A DNA stretch of 47,140 bases from the NCBI GenBank assembly GCA_030447685.1, contig JAUJOK010000040.1:1-47140 (forward strand), written 5' to 3'. The notes below the pieces were generated by a model. The model worked only from the letters and a program-made list of their open reading frames with translations. It ran no database searches and had not been told where the DNA came from. This document shows positions 18,219 to 26,462 of this stretch, one piece after another (the first letter of the stretch is position 1; each line of letters starts with the position of its first letter). The translations under genes were made by a program, and so were the position numbers. The DNA comes from Armatimonadaceae bacterium (GTDB lineage: Bacteria > Armatimonadota > Armatimonadia > Armatimonadales > Armatimonadaceae).

Positions 18219-18824
18219 TCAAGCTCCTTCGCGGGCGTCCCGCTCCCGCCACTCAGTTAGGGCACGGCGCGCTTTATACAGTTCGTTCTGGACTTTTTTG
18301 TCATTCCAGCCAAGGGCGGCGGCGATCTCTGCGATGCTCCAGCCCTGATGTTCCTTTAAAATCAAAATTGCCCGGTGGCGCGGCAGCAGCGTGCCGAGGG
18401 CTTCCAGCAGGCGCAGGTTTTGCAGGGTTGCGGCTTCGGGGGAGGGGAAAGAGGGGCCTGCATCCTGATGCAGCTCACTCCAGAGCCGAACGGGGCGGCG
18501 GGCGCGCTTCCATTCCAGGCATACATGGACGGCGATGCGAAACAGCCAGGTACGCACGGCGGCATCGCCGCGAAAGCGGGAAAGCCCGCCGAGCGCGCGC
18601 AGAAACGTTTCCTGCACCGCATCCTCGGCGTCGCTGTCGTGACGAAGCATTCCCAGGCAGAGAGTGTACAGGGACGGCTCGTGCTGGGCCAGCAGGCGCT
18701 CCAGCGCGGCGTTGTCCCCGGCCTTTCCCGCCCGCAACAGCGCGGCCTCGGCTGCTGCCTCGTCCGCCGCCACCCCTTCGTCAATAGTAGTGCTCACAGC
18801 GCGCCATGCTCGTATGCCCTGCAT
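18219..18824 (-). CDS. ECF-type RNA polymerase sigma factor
   Basis: A 201-residue sigma-70-family protein with only regions 2 and 4. Region 2 covers residues about 40-105 (HEPSLYTLCLGMLRHDSDAEDAVQETFLRAL, then FRGDAAVRTWLFRIAVHV), and region 4 about 135-190 (ALGTLLPRHRAILILKEHQGWSIAEIAAALGW with its helix-turn-helix). It directs polymerase to a dedicated stress or envelope promoter set. The downstream gene encodes its likely anti-sigma factor. The ATG at 18824 has GGAGG a short 3 nt ahead; a GTG ten codons in is an alternative start. Confidence 0.95.
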   Translation of the reverse strand: MQGIRAWRAVSTTIDEGVAADEAAAEAALLRAGKAGDNAALERLLAQHEPSLYTLCLGMLRHDSDAEDAVQETFLRALGGLSRFRGDAAVRTWLFRIAVHVCLEWKRARRPVRLWSELHQDAGPSFPSPEAATLQNLRLLEALGTLLPRHRAILILKEHQGWSIAEIAAALGWNDKKVQNELYKARRALTEWRERDAREGA

Positions 18825-18903
18825 CGGCCTCCCCCGAATCGTGTTTCCGATGGTTTAGACGAAGCGGCTCACAAAATCACTTTTATTGTTCAAACAAGCA
18901 GGC

Positions 18904-18937
18904 AAAAAAAACAGGCCCGCAGCCATAAGCGAGCCTG
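18904..18937 (-). terminator. Intrinsic terminator after the zinc-ribbon protein gene
   Basis: On the minus strand the stem CAGGC-T-CGC / GCG-G-GCCTG (18937-18912) is followed by eight T (18911-18904), about 70 nt past the stop of the gene at 19008. A textbook Rho-independent terminator. Confidence 0.88.
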
Positions 18938-19007
18938 ATTTGAATGATTTTCCTTCTCCCCGCCGAAATTTCAGTCAATAACCTGTACTTTAGTGAAGCG
19001 GAATATA

Positions 19008-19985
19008 TTAAAGCCCAAATGTAAGACCCAATCCGCCGGTTCCGCCTGCGCTCGATTTAATATCGAATGTACGTATATCTTCCGGTACTGACGTATACTG
19101 CGCGCGGAGCGAATCCAGGGCAGAGTTCGCCTGCGAATAGGCCGTATCCACGTTCACGGAACCCTGGCGGCTACTTTTTTGCCGGTACAGTTCCGTCAGC
19201 GTGTCTTTGGAAACCGAAGTCGCCTGCCCGTTCGAGCCTTGAAGGGAGGCGAGAGCGCCCGTGAGCATCCCTTGAATGGCGCTCATCTGGGCGACCCCGG
19301 CGGTAAGCGCCTGGTTGTAGCTGGCGGCCAGCGGAGCGCACGGGTTGGGGGGCGGGACGCGCTGGAAGTTCTGCGCGGCGATATTCCAGTCCTGAATCAC
19401 CTTGCCGATACCGACAACCGGATTGTTTTCCGGCGTCGCGGGCGTGGGTTCGCCAGTCGGGTCGGCATTCATAAGCCCTTGCAGCGCACCAGTTGTGGCC
19501 TGTTGGGTGAAGATCGTCAATTCGCTCATGCCCTTGTATTCCAGGCTGCGGCGTCCTTCCTCGAACTTTTTCAGCCAGCGCAGGTAAGCGACCACATCGT
19601 CCGGCATCGGGTTTTGCGCCGTCTGCGGGGCCTGGAGAACGGGAGCCTGGGGCGCGGAGGGAGCGGGCGGCGTGAGCAGGGGCGCGGGCGTGCTTGCGGG
19701 AGTCGGTGCGCTGAGAATGCCGCCGCCGGAACCCATACTGGGCTGAGGCGCTGCCAGAATGCCGGAGGCGCGCGCGAACAGGAAAGCGGCAATCGCGATC
19801 AGCGTCGCGCCCGCCGCTGCCGCCAGGGCCACTTTACGCCGTCCGGCGTCACCGCCCGACGGACCGGGCGCGTCCGACAGTCCCCGCGCTGCCTCCTGCG
19901 GCGGTGCAGGCACGGTCCGCCCGCACAGGGGGCAGAACCGCGCTACGGCAGGCAGCTCGCTTCCACAACCCGAACATTTAGCCAT
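19008..19985 (-). CDS. Zinc-ribbon, single-pass membrane protein of unknown function
   Basis: A 325-residue protein with an N-terminal zinc ribbon (Cys4, Cys7, Cys18, Cys21: CSGCG...CPLCG), a membrane helix near 53-70 (VALAAAAGATLIAIAAFLF), a Pro/Ala/Thr linker and a helical extracytoplasmic domain (about 130-290: VVAYLRWLKKFEEGRRSLEY, SYNQALTAGVAQMSAIQGML). It ends with a Gly-rich tail (GGTGGLGLTFGL). It follows the common zinc-ribbon plus membrane-helix layout, but the outer domain is not one I recognise. It stands alone with its own terminator (18904-18937), and a nested inverted repeat lies upstream. Confidence 0.75.
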   Translation of the reverse strand: MAKCSGCGSELPAVARFCPLCGRTVPAPPQEAARGLSDAPGPSGGDAGRRKVALAAAAGATLIAIAAFLFARASGILAAPQPSMGSGGGILSAPTPASTPAPLLTPPAPSAPQAPVLQAPQTAQNPMPDDVVAYLRWLKKFEEGRRSLEYKGMSELTIFTQQATTGALQGLMNADPTGEPTPATPENNPVVGIGKVIQDWNIAAQNFQRVPPPNPCAPLAASYNQALTAGVAQMSAIQGMLTGALASLQGSNGQATSVSKDTLTELYRQKSSRQGSVNVDTAYSQANSALDSLRAQYTSVPEDIRTFDIKSSAGGTGGLGLTFGL

Positions 19986-20044
19986 GCTGTTCTCCTGCCT
20001 TTAAGACGGCGTGGATAGCATGCAGGGTTCCCGGCGGATTTGTT

Positions 20045-20126
20045 GAAACGCCAGGAACGCCAAGTTCAGACAGAGAGTTCTATGCTTCTCTTTCCTATCT
20101 TGGCGTTCCTGGCGTCCTGGCGTTTC
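20045..20126. repeat. Nested inverted repeat between the Gfo/Idh and zinc-ribbon genes
   Basis: CGCCAGGAACGCCAAG (20049-20064) is the exact reverse complement of 20099-20114, and GAAACGCCAGGA (20045-20056) is the exact reverse complement of 20115-20126. The left arm can therefore pair with either of two adjacent right arms. It sits 7 nt beyond the Gfo/Idh stop and could end that transcript. The unit resembles dispersed intergenic repeats of other genomes. Confidence 0.8.
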
Positions 20127-20132
20127 ATACCC

Positions 20133-21284
20133 CTAAACGGTTTCCCAGGCGCGGTTGCGGGAGCTGCGGTCTACCGCGTCGAGCACCTTCTGGCAGGCCA
20201 GGCCGTCTTCGAAGTTGGGGTGGGTGGGACGACCCGCCGCGAAATCACCGAGCACATCGTGCATGAAGTTGATGAACGTGTGCTCATAACCGATGATGTG
20301 GCCGACCGGCCAGTAGTTGGCGGTGTACGGGTGGGGATTGTCGGTCGTCTGGATTACGCGGAAGCCGCGCACGTCGGCGGGATCGCCCGCGTTATAATAC
20401 TCCAGTTCGTTCATACGCTCCATATTGAAGACGATAGAGCCTTTTTCCCCGTTGATCTCCCAGCGGTTGTAGTTCTTGCGTCCGGGGGCCATGCGGGTCG
20501 CCTCGAACGTGCCGACGGCCCCACTGTCGAAGCGGGCGATAAAGATGGAGGAGTCATCGACGGTCACTTCGCCCATCTCGTCGCTGGCCGTGCCGCCCAG
20601 GCGGTCGTCGGAGGCGGCCAGCTTGGGGCGCTGCTTGATAAAGGTGTCGAGCATGCCGGACACTTCGGTGATGCCGCCGAGCAGATAGTGCGCCGTGTCG
20701 ATCAGGTGAGCGTTCAGGTCGCCGTGCGAACCGGACCCGGCAATATCGCCCTGGAGACGCCATACCAGCGGCATCTTCGGGTCTACGATCCAGTCCTGAA
20801 GATAGGTGCCGCGAAAGTGGTAGATTTTGCCGAGACGCCCTTCCGCAATCATCCGTTTCGCGAGCGCGACGGCGGGCACACGGCGATAATTGAAGCAGAC
20901 AGCGTTGGGGACGCCCGATTCCTTCACGGCCTGCACCATCGCTTCGGCCTCGGGCACGGTGTTTGCCAGCGGCTTTTCGCAGATGACCATCTTTCCGGCT
21001 TTGGCGGCGGCGACGGCGATTTCGGCATGGGAGTTTCCCGGCGTGACCACATCGATCAGGTCGATGTCCTTGCGCGCCAGCAGGGCGTGATAGTCGGTCT
21101 CATAGCTTTCGAAGCCGAACTTATGGGCAGCGGCGGCGACACGCTCTTCATTGCGCCCGCACAGCGCTTTAAGCACCGGCTCCACTTCCATGTCCGCGAA
21201 GAATTTGCTGACCTGTCGGTAGGCGTTCGCGTGGGCCTTTCCCATAAATTGATACCCGACAAGTCCGATATTCAGCTTTTTCAT
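20133..21284 (-). CDS. Gfo/Idh/MocA-family oxidoreductase
   Basis: A 383-residue NAD(P)-dependent sugar-type dehydrogenase. The N-terminal Rossmann domain starts IGLVGYQFMGKAHA (GxxGxxG), followed by DLIDVVTPGNSHAEIA and the catalytic signature CEKPLA at residues 102-107. The C-terminal GFO_IDH_MocA_C domain includes GSGSHGDLNAHLIDTAHYLLG, with the conserved DxxxH (H in HLIDTAH). The closest style is the inositol/glucose-fructose-oxidoreductase-like group that Armatimonadota and Planctomycetes hold in many copies; the substrate is not determinable. It is transcribed alone. Confidence 0.93.
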   Translation of the reverse strand: MKKLNIGLVGYQFMGKAHANAYRQVSKFFADMEVEPVLKALCGRNEERVAAAAHKFGFESYETDYHALLARKDIDLIDVVTPGNSHAEIAVAAAKAGKMVICEKPLANTVPEAEAMVQAVKESGVPNAVCFNYRRVPAVALAKRMIAEGRLGKIYHFRGTYLQDWIVDPKMPLVWRLQGDIAGSGSHGDLNAHLIDTAHYLLGGITEVSGMLDTFIKQRPKLAASDDRLGGTASDEMGEVTVDDSSIFIARFDSGAVGTFEATRMAPGRKNYNRWEINGEKGSIVFNMERMNELEYYNAGDPADVRGFRVIQTTDNPHPYTANYWPVGHIIGYEHTFINFMHDVLGDFAAGRPTHPNFEDGLACQKVLDAVDRSSRNRAWETV

Positions 21285-21389
21285 AGCGTCTTATTTGTCT
21301 CCCTTGAGTGGTAAATTACACCGTCAGAATACGGGCACGGCAGGGAAAAATCCTTCTCGGTTGCAGGGGGGAGAAGCCCGACAAAAGCA

Positions 21390-21424
21390 GCGCCCCCGCA
21401 AGCAAACATCGCTCGCGGGGGCGC
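21390..21424 (-). terminator. Intrinsic terminator after the peptidylprolyl isomerase gene
   Basis: Perfect 10-bp stem GCGCCCCCGC (21424-21415 on the minus strand) / GCGGGGGCGC (21399-21390), 30 nt past the stop, followed on the minus strand by TGCTTTTGTC. Confidence 0.85.
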
Positions 21425-21454
21425 ATAGTTCACAGTAAGCGTTTTCGATACTTA

Positions 21455-22504
21455 CTACCGGGAGCCAGTCGTTTTCGCCGTGGTCTTCACGGAGGTCGTG
21501 CTCATAGCCTGTGTGTTGGTGGTGATTCTGGCTTTTCTTTGCAGTTCCGCCATCCAGATATTGAATCCCTGGGGATTCTGCTCCTGCTGCGCGATCTGCT
21601 GATTGCGCAGTTGGGCTTTGTCGGCGGCAGTGGCGACATTCTTATCGAGGCGAATAATGTGCCAGCCGTACTGGCTCTTGATCGGCGCGGAAATGTCGCC
21701 GGGCTTTTTCAGCTCAAAGGCGGCCTGCTCGAAGGCGGGGTCGAGGCCCGCGCCCTTGGGCATCCAGCCCAGGTCGCCACCCTGTGCGCCGCTTCCTTTG
21801 TCGTCGGAGTTCTGCTTGGCCGCCGCCGCGAAGGTCGTTTTACCGGCGACGATATCGGCGCGCAGTTGCTCGAGCGTTTGCGTGGGGGCGTCATCCGTGG
21901 GCGGCGCGGCGGGCGCGGCGGCAGTGCCCGGCGCCTGCGGCAGCGGGACGGTAGCGATAAGGCAGGGCGAGGTGCGGTTCATTCCGGTCATCGGGGGAGC
22001 GGTCGCGGACTTTTCCAGACTCCTGCGGTACGTCTTGCGCGCCAGCAGCCTTTGACGGATGCTGTAGCGCAGCAGCCCCTCGGAAATTCCCTCCTGAGCG
22101 GCGTACTCGGAAAAACTCATCGGGTTGCCCTGCATCATAAGCTGGGAGACCAGGTTCTGCTTGGCCGACGCAATCTCTTTGCGAATCTCGGCTTCGGTGA
22201 CGGTGACGCCGAGGCGCTTGGCTTCCTGCTCGACCAGGGTGGCTCGAACCATCTGCCCGAGCAGCGGCTGCCCGCCCAGATCCGCCAGAGTGGAAAGCAT
22301 CTGAGCGCGGGTGATGTTCTGACCGTTCACCTGGGCGACGACCCCGGCGGGCAGCTTGACGGGTTTAGCCGCCGGCTTTTTGGCGGCGGGAGCCTTGGGT
22401 GCAGGGCCGTGGTTGTGATTATCTTCCTGAGCGGCCACAACTGGCGTGGCGACGGTCGCGGCAGCGGCCAGCAGGCCGGTAATGATTCGTTTGGAAAACA
22501 GCAT
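21455..22504 (-). CDS. Exported SurA/parvulin-like peptidylprolyl isomerase
   Basis: A 349-residue protein with a signal peptide (IITGLLAAAATVATPVVAAQ), a His/Pro/Ala/Lys-rich linker, a SurA-N-like chaperone region (about 55-165: VVAQVNGQNITRAQMLSTLA, LVEQEAKRLGVTVTEAEI) and a parvulin-type rotamase domain (about 215-290: FAAAAKQNSDDKGSGAQGGD, LGWMPKGAGLDPAFEQAAF, YGWHIIRLD). It would fold or escort envelope proteins. The start of the rotamase domain contains an unusual Pro/Ala-rich insertion (VPLPQAPGTAAAPAAPPTDD) where relatives have the first strand, so catalysis may be weak. It is about 115 nt downstream of the histidine kinase on the same strand. Confidence 0.9.
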   Translation of the reverse strand: MLFSKRIITGLLAAAATVATPVVAAQEDNHNHGPAPKAPAAKKPAAKPVKLPAGVVAQVNGQNITRAQMLSTLADLGGQPLLGQMVRATLVEQEAKRLGVTVTEAEIRKEIASAKQNLVSQLMMQGNPMSFSEYAAQEGISEGLLRYSIRQRLLARKTYRRSLEKSATAPPMTGMNRTSPCLIATVPLPQAPGTAAAPAAPPTDDAPTQTLEQLRADIVAGKTTFAAAAKQNSDDKGSGAQGGDLGWMPKGAGLDPAFEQAAFELKKPGDISAPIKSQYGWHIIRLDKNVATAADKAQLRNQQIAQQEQNPQGFNIWMAELQRKARITTNTQAMSTTSVKTTAKTTGSR

Positions 22505-22619
22505 GTGGTTGCCTTTCGGAACCGGCAGGGCCAGGCGCAGCGGCGCGGCCCGAAGCCGGGATGGGTAGTGTGGCGCAGAGGTTCCCCGGCTTCCATCGTA
22601 TCGTAAAAGGCATGCCTCG

Positions 22620-23798
22620 TCAAGCAGCGGGCAGATGGGCGATGATAGTGGTTCCGCAGCCTGGCGCGGTCTCTACCCGCAGCGTGCCGCCCAGCGACTC
22701 CGCGCGCTCGCGCATCGAACTCATGCCGATGCCCCCTCCGAGGCTGGCAGCCTCGAAACCACACCCCTTGTCGGCGATACTCAGGCAGACGAAGCGTCCT
22801 TCGCGGCGCACGACCACTTCCGCGCGGGTCGCCTGGGCATACTTGGCTGCGTTCGTCAGGGCCTCCTGCGTGATTCGCAGCGCGGCCACCCGCGCCGCTT
22901 CCGGCAGATCGTCCAGGACCGGCGCTCCTTCCACCGTGACGGGCAGGTCCGTTCGCTGTGTCAGGCGGGCCGTTTCCCGAAGGAGCACCTCGGAAACCCG
23001 ATCATCGGTGCTCCAGGGGCGGGTGAAAAACGTCCAATCCCGCACCGCCGTCATCGCCTCGCGCAGCGCCTGCGCCTCCTCCGTCAGCACCGAAGCGACG
23101 GTTTCCGGCTGCTTCGCGGTGACACGGGCGGCCACCTCCAGCCGCAGCACGGCTGCCGCCAGCGCATTGCCGACCCCGTCGTGAATATCACGCGAAAGGC
23201 GCGACCGCTCGCCCGCCGCCGCAAGTTCCGCGCGCAGATTCGCTAACTCGGCCTCTTTGTCCGCCGCATTTTGACGAAGCCGCTGCGTTATCAGGCTGAC
23301 GACTACCAGGAAGAAAAGGCGTGTCCCGATATCGAAAAGGTAGGGGACGGGAGCAAGGGAAGGCGACCAGGTGCCCAGAATCAGGGCAAGTCCCGCTCCG
23401 CCGTAGATGAGGCGCGCTTCTACCGACGGGGCCAGGATAGTTTCGGCGACGACAACCACAAAGAGGACGATCCACAGCGGGCTGTGCAGACCGCCGGTCA
23501 GACGCAGGCCCGCCGCGACCAGCAGCAGGTCGGCCAGCGTGAATATCCACCCGATACGGCTGCCGTAGCGCGGGTCGCGCCCCCGCTGGAGCGACGCCAG
23601 CGAGCGCAGGCCCAGGTTCACGGTTGCCAGAACCCACACGCCAAGGAACCAGCCAGCCTGAACGCGGGCGGGGCCGTCTACCCCGGCGAAGCGCAGCAGA
23701 ACCCATGTTCCGATAATCGCCAGGCAAAGCCAGTAGATTTTGCTGACGCGCCATAAGGAGCGGGCTTCGGGGCTGCCCGCCAGTTCGGAAAGGCGCAT
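22620..23798 (-). CDS. NarL/DesK-type sensor histidine kinase
   Basis: A 392-residue membrane kinase: about six hydrophobic segments in the first 170 residues, a HisKA_3 dimerisation helix with the phosphoacceptor His206 in RDIHDGVGNAL, and a C-terminal HATPase (about 300-390) with TQEALTNAAKYAQATRAEV (N box), DKGCGFE (G1) and GGGIGMSSMRERAESLGG (G2). No large extracytoplasmic loop is present, so it probably senses membrane or intracellular signals. A LuxR-type response regulator would be expected next door, but none is found in this window, so it is an orphan kinase. Confidence 0.93.
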   Translation of the reverse strand: MRLSELAGSPEARSLWRVSKIYWLCLAIIGTWVLLRFAGVDGPARVQAGWFLGVWVLATVNLGLRSLASLQRGRDPRYGSRIGWIFTLADLLLVAAGLRLTGGLHSPLWIVLFVVVVAETILAPSVEARLIYGGAGLALILGTWSPSLAPVPYLFDIGTRLFFLVVVSLITQRLRQNAADKEAELANLRAELAAAGERSRLSRDIHDGVGNALAAAVLRLEVAARVTAKQPETVASVLTEEAQALREAMTAVRDWTFFTRPWSTDDRVSEVLLRETARLTQRTDLPVTVEGAPVLDDLPEAARVAALRITQEALTNAAKYAQATRAEVVVRREGRFVCLSIADKGCGFEAASLGGGIGMSSMRERAESLGGTLRVETAPGCGTTIIAHLPAA

Positions 23799-23949
23799 TC
23801 CTACCCCCCCTGCCCCCCTCCCTCCGAAGGAAGGGGGAGCCAGTTACGTTGTCATCTTCTGCTTCGCACAAGGGGCAGTAAGCCAGGGTCGGGCCAGCTA
23901 TGCTCAGATGCCGTTGCCGCTCAGTCCCGGCCCTTTGAACAGAGTAGCC

Positions 23950-24642
23950 TCAATAATGTGGTGGCGATATGCAGCCCTTAGGGTTCGACGTTAAGTGGCT
24001 TTCCTTGCTGCCTACAGGAATGCTGTAGCGCTCGCCGTCTTCCCAGCGGAAAGACTCCACATGGCCGTCCAGAAACACGGCCTGATGTTTGCCGCCGTGT
24101 GAGTACAGTTCCAGGTTCGAGTTGATCTCGTTCGGTTTGCATTCCCAGAGATTATCGTTGAGCAGAGCGATCTGGCTTGGTCCGAGCGGGATGCGCGGCG
24201 GCGTGGTGGACGTGTCAATGCGCACGGGAAACTTACCCTCGAAGTACGGTAATCTGAAATGGTAGCTGCAAAATCGGTGATTGATGTCGCCCTCCAAGGA
24301 GTCCGTGCGGGCGAATCTATCACTGGGGCAGAACCAGATGTCTCGGGAACGCGTGTAGGGAAACAGCGCGGCGACGAGTTGGGCGCTCTGCTCCGGCAGG
24401 GGGATTCCGTCGTGGAATTCCCGGCCAATGACGTTGTTATAGACCGGCAGGTAGCTGTCGTGGTCCGCCGCGTACAGGGTAAAGGCGGCATGAAGCTGTC
24501 GCAGATTACTGGCGCAGGTGGTCGCTCCTGCCCTGGCGCGCGCCGACGCCATGATGGGAAAAACGATGGCAGCCAGCGCAGCGATTATCGCCATCACCAC
24601 CAGCAGTTCAATCAGTGTAAAGGCACATGTCTTCGCTTTCAT
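23950..24642 (-). CDS. DUF1559-type pseudopilin (prepilin-like N-terminus)
   Basis: A 230-residue protein starting [20 protein letters not shown], the type IV prepilin cleavage/methylation signature with Glu at +5 of the mature protein, then ASNLRQLHAAFTLYAADHDSYLP and near the end HGGKHQAVFLDGHVESFRW, the HxxxHxxxxxDGHV-like closing motif of the family. Such pseudopilins are exported and assembled by type II secretion/type IV pilus-like machines and are highly amplified in Armatimonadota and Planctomycetes. The ATG at 24642 is preferred over an in-frame ATG at 24702 because the leader begins there. It lies 56 nt behind the M48 protease. Confidence 0.9.
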   Translation of the reverse strand: MKAKTCAFTLIELLVVMAIIAALAAIVFPIMASARARAGATTCASNLRQLHAAFTLYAADHDSYLPVYNNVIGREFHDGIPLPEQSAQLVAALFPYTRSRDIWFCPSDRFARTDSLEGDINHRFCSYHFRLPYFEGKFPVRIDTSTTPPRIPLGPSQIALLNDNLWECKPNEINSNLELYSHGGKHQAVFLDGHVESFRWEDGERYSIPVGSKESHLTSNPKGCISPPHY

Positions 24643-24698
24643 CGGTGAAAGCAGCCTCCCCCCATCGAATGACTTCGATAAAGCAGTCGGGGTATCCG

Positions 24699-25844
24699 TC
24701 AATTCTCTTCGAGGAACTGCTTCCAGAGAGCGGTTCGCAGCACCTGGTATGCCTGATCGGCCATCGCCTCGGCGGAAACGCCCTGTGCAAGCGCGGTGTC
24801 GTCGGGCCGTACCGAGATAATCGTCCGCCGCCGCGCTGTGACTTCTGTCCCGCTCTTCTTCACCTCGTTGATTTGAAGGTTCTCGTCCAGAAGGCGGTTG
24901 ATTTGCTCAGCGGCTTCCTTTGCCCGCTCCGGGGACGCCGAGCGGAACATCACCTTGCCGTCGATAACTACTTCATGAACCCGCGCATCCGCCGCCTCGG
25001 CGGTTCGTGTCGAGGCCCGGATAGCGTTGGTAACGTCGCGGCGGTTGACGGGCAGGCCCATGCCGCCTATCTGGGCGATCATGGCGCTCGCTCGCTCGCG
25101 GCTGGGGGGGTGCGTGCGGAAGATTCCCTGCTCGATATCAGGCCGCGCCTTTTCATCGCGCGCAAACCGCTCCATCACGGTCAGCGCCCCGACCGGATTG
25201 TAGCCCGCTTTACGCGCCAGAATGACTCCGGCATGATCGGCGTCGCGCTCGGCGTTCTGGCCGTGGCCGTTTATCTTCTGGATCGCCAGGTACTGCAATC
25301 CGCCAGCGACATTAAGCGCGTCCGCACTGCGCGAAAGCATGGCGGCCAGCGCCACCAGCATCATCTGCATGTTCAGGCGGTTCGCCTCTTTTTGCAGCCG
25401 GGCGACATGGTGGTGGGCGGCATGGATAATCTCATGGCCCAGCACGCCTGCCAGTTCGTGGTCGGACTGAACATAATCATACAGGCCCTTAGTCACATAA
25501 ATGTATCCGCCCGGCAGCGAGTAGGCATTAACCGCTTTTTCATCCACCACGAAAAACTTGTAGTCATAGCGCACATGGCGTGATGAGCCGAACGTGGCGT
25601 TAATCGGATTGTCGTTGGCTATATCGGCGATCTTCTTGCCGATGGTTTCCACGCGCGAAGCGACTTTCGGGTCACGAATGAGCTTGATGCCGGACTTCAA
25701 AAGCTCTTCGTGGGCTTCGCGCCCCATCTTAATCTCGGGGTCTTCGGCGGGGGGCTTCTTGGGCGCGGCAGCGGCAGCCCCGGCCAGCGTGGGAGCCAGC
25801 AAGGAAAGAGCCACCCCAAAGGCGATATATGTTCGTGAGGGCAC
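24699..25844 (-). CDS. Exported M48-family metalloprotease (BepA/LoiP-like)
   Basis: A 381-residue protein with a signal peptide (FGVALSLLAPTLAGAAAAAP) and a Peptidase_M48 domain. The zinc-binding motif HEIIH is at 137-141 and the third ligand is Glu200 in NAERDADHAG; VVDEKAVNAYSLPGGYIYVT precedes the site as in BepA. BepA-type enzymes act in the periplasm on misassembled outer-membrane proteins. The C-terminal 100 residues (RVHEVVIDGKVMFRSASPER) are a small alpha/beta extension that is not a TPR domain, unlike E. coli BepA. It is followed by a pseudopilin gene. Confidence 0.92.
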   Translation of the reverse strand: MPSRTYIAFGVALSLLAPTLAGAAAAAPKKPPAEDPEIKMGREAHEELLKSGIKLIRDPKVASRVETIGKKIADIANDNPINATFGSSRHVRYDYKFFVVDEKAVNAYSLPGGYIYVTKGLYDYVQSDHELAGVLGHEIIHAAHHHVARLQKEANRLNMQMMLVALAAMLSRSADALNVAGGLQYLAIQKINGHGQNAERDADHAGVILARKAGYNPVGALTVMERFARDEKARPDIEQGIFRTHPPSRERASAMIAQIGGMGLPVNRRDVTNAIRASTRTAEAADARVHEVVIDGKVMFRSASPERAKEAAEQINRLLDENLQINEVKKSGTEVTARRRTIISVRPDDTALAQGVSAEAMADQAYQVLRTALWKQFLEEN

Positions 25845-26037
25845 CGTAAATTACTCCCTGGGCGCGCGCGTTGCGTGCGTGGCTGGCCGGAAAGCAACGA
25901 GCCGACGCCGGGCATCTGCCGCCCGGAGGCGGAATCCCGATAACGTCGGCCATAGGCTCATCCTGTTCGGCCCCGGCAGTCTTTTTGACCGCCATAGCCG
26001 CGCCGTTGCTTCACTTTTACCGGACGGTTATGCCCGT

Positions 26038-26295
26038 TTAATGGCACTCGTTCTGGCAGATAAAGCGCACTCGCTCGCCGCCCTCTATCGCTTCCACACG
26101 GGCGGGACCGCCGCACTGCGGGCAGACCGTGTCTCCCAGACGCAGCAGAATGCAGCGGCTTTCGAAGTCCTGTGTCACAAACACGTCGTGCAGAATCCAG
26201 CCGGCCTCCAGAAGCTCATTCGCCGCGTTCGGCCTGACCTCCATAATGCCCCGAACCTGATGCATATCAAGTCCATATCCGGTTTCCTGCTCCAT
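26038..26295 (-). CDS. Small zinc-ribbon-like protein
   Basis: An 85-residue protein with a CPQCGG knuckle (Cys58, Cys61) and a second cysteine pair near the end (FICQNECH, Cys80 and Cys84), plus Cys48; the four conserved-looking cysteines could bind zinc. The N-terminal half (VRPNAANELLEAGWILHDVF) looks alpha/beta and resembles small uncharacterised proteins whose upstream domain ends in a CxxC ribbon. The ATG is behind GGAGGCGGACTG. Real gene likely, function unknown. Confidence 0.75.
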   Translation of the reverse strand: MEQETGYGLDMHQVRGIMEVRPNAANELLEAGWILHDVFVTQDFESRCILLRLGDTVCPQCGGPARVEAIEGGERVRFICQNECH

Positions 26296-26400
26296 CAGTC
26301 CGCCTCCTCACATGACGGATGGCTGCGTTGCCCGCATCATCATGCGCTTTTAGTGTATCCGTGGCGTTTGGGTTTGTCAAGTTCCCCGACAAAAGGAAAA

Positions 26401-26441
26401 GGGGCCGCTTGACCGCCGGTAAAGTTCCAGCGGGCGGCCCC
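26401..26441 (-). terminator. Intrinsic terminator after the NlpC/P60 gene
   Basis: GGGGCCGC (26401-26408) pairs with GCGGCCCC (26434-26441). On the minus strand the stem is followed by TTTTCCTTTTGTC, about 20 nt past the stop at 26463. Confidence 0.85.
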
Positions 26442-26462
26442 TGTGAAGGAGAAGGCAGGGCT

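Noticed and set aside
23806..23850. A CRISPR-like or tandem repeat array
   Set aside because: Only a single hairpin of C- and G-runs; no spacer-repeat periodicity anywhere in the window.
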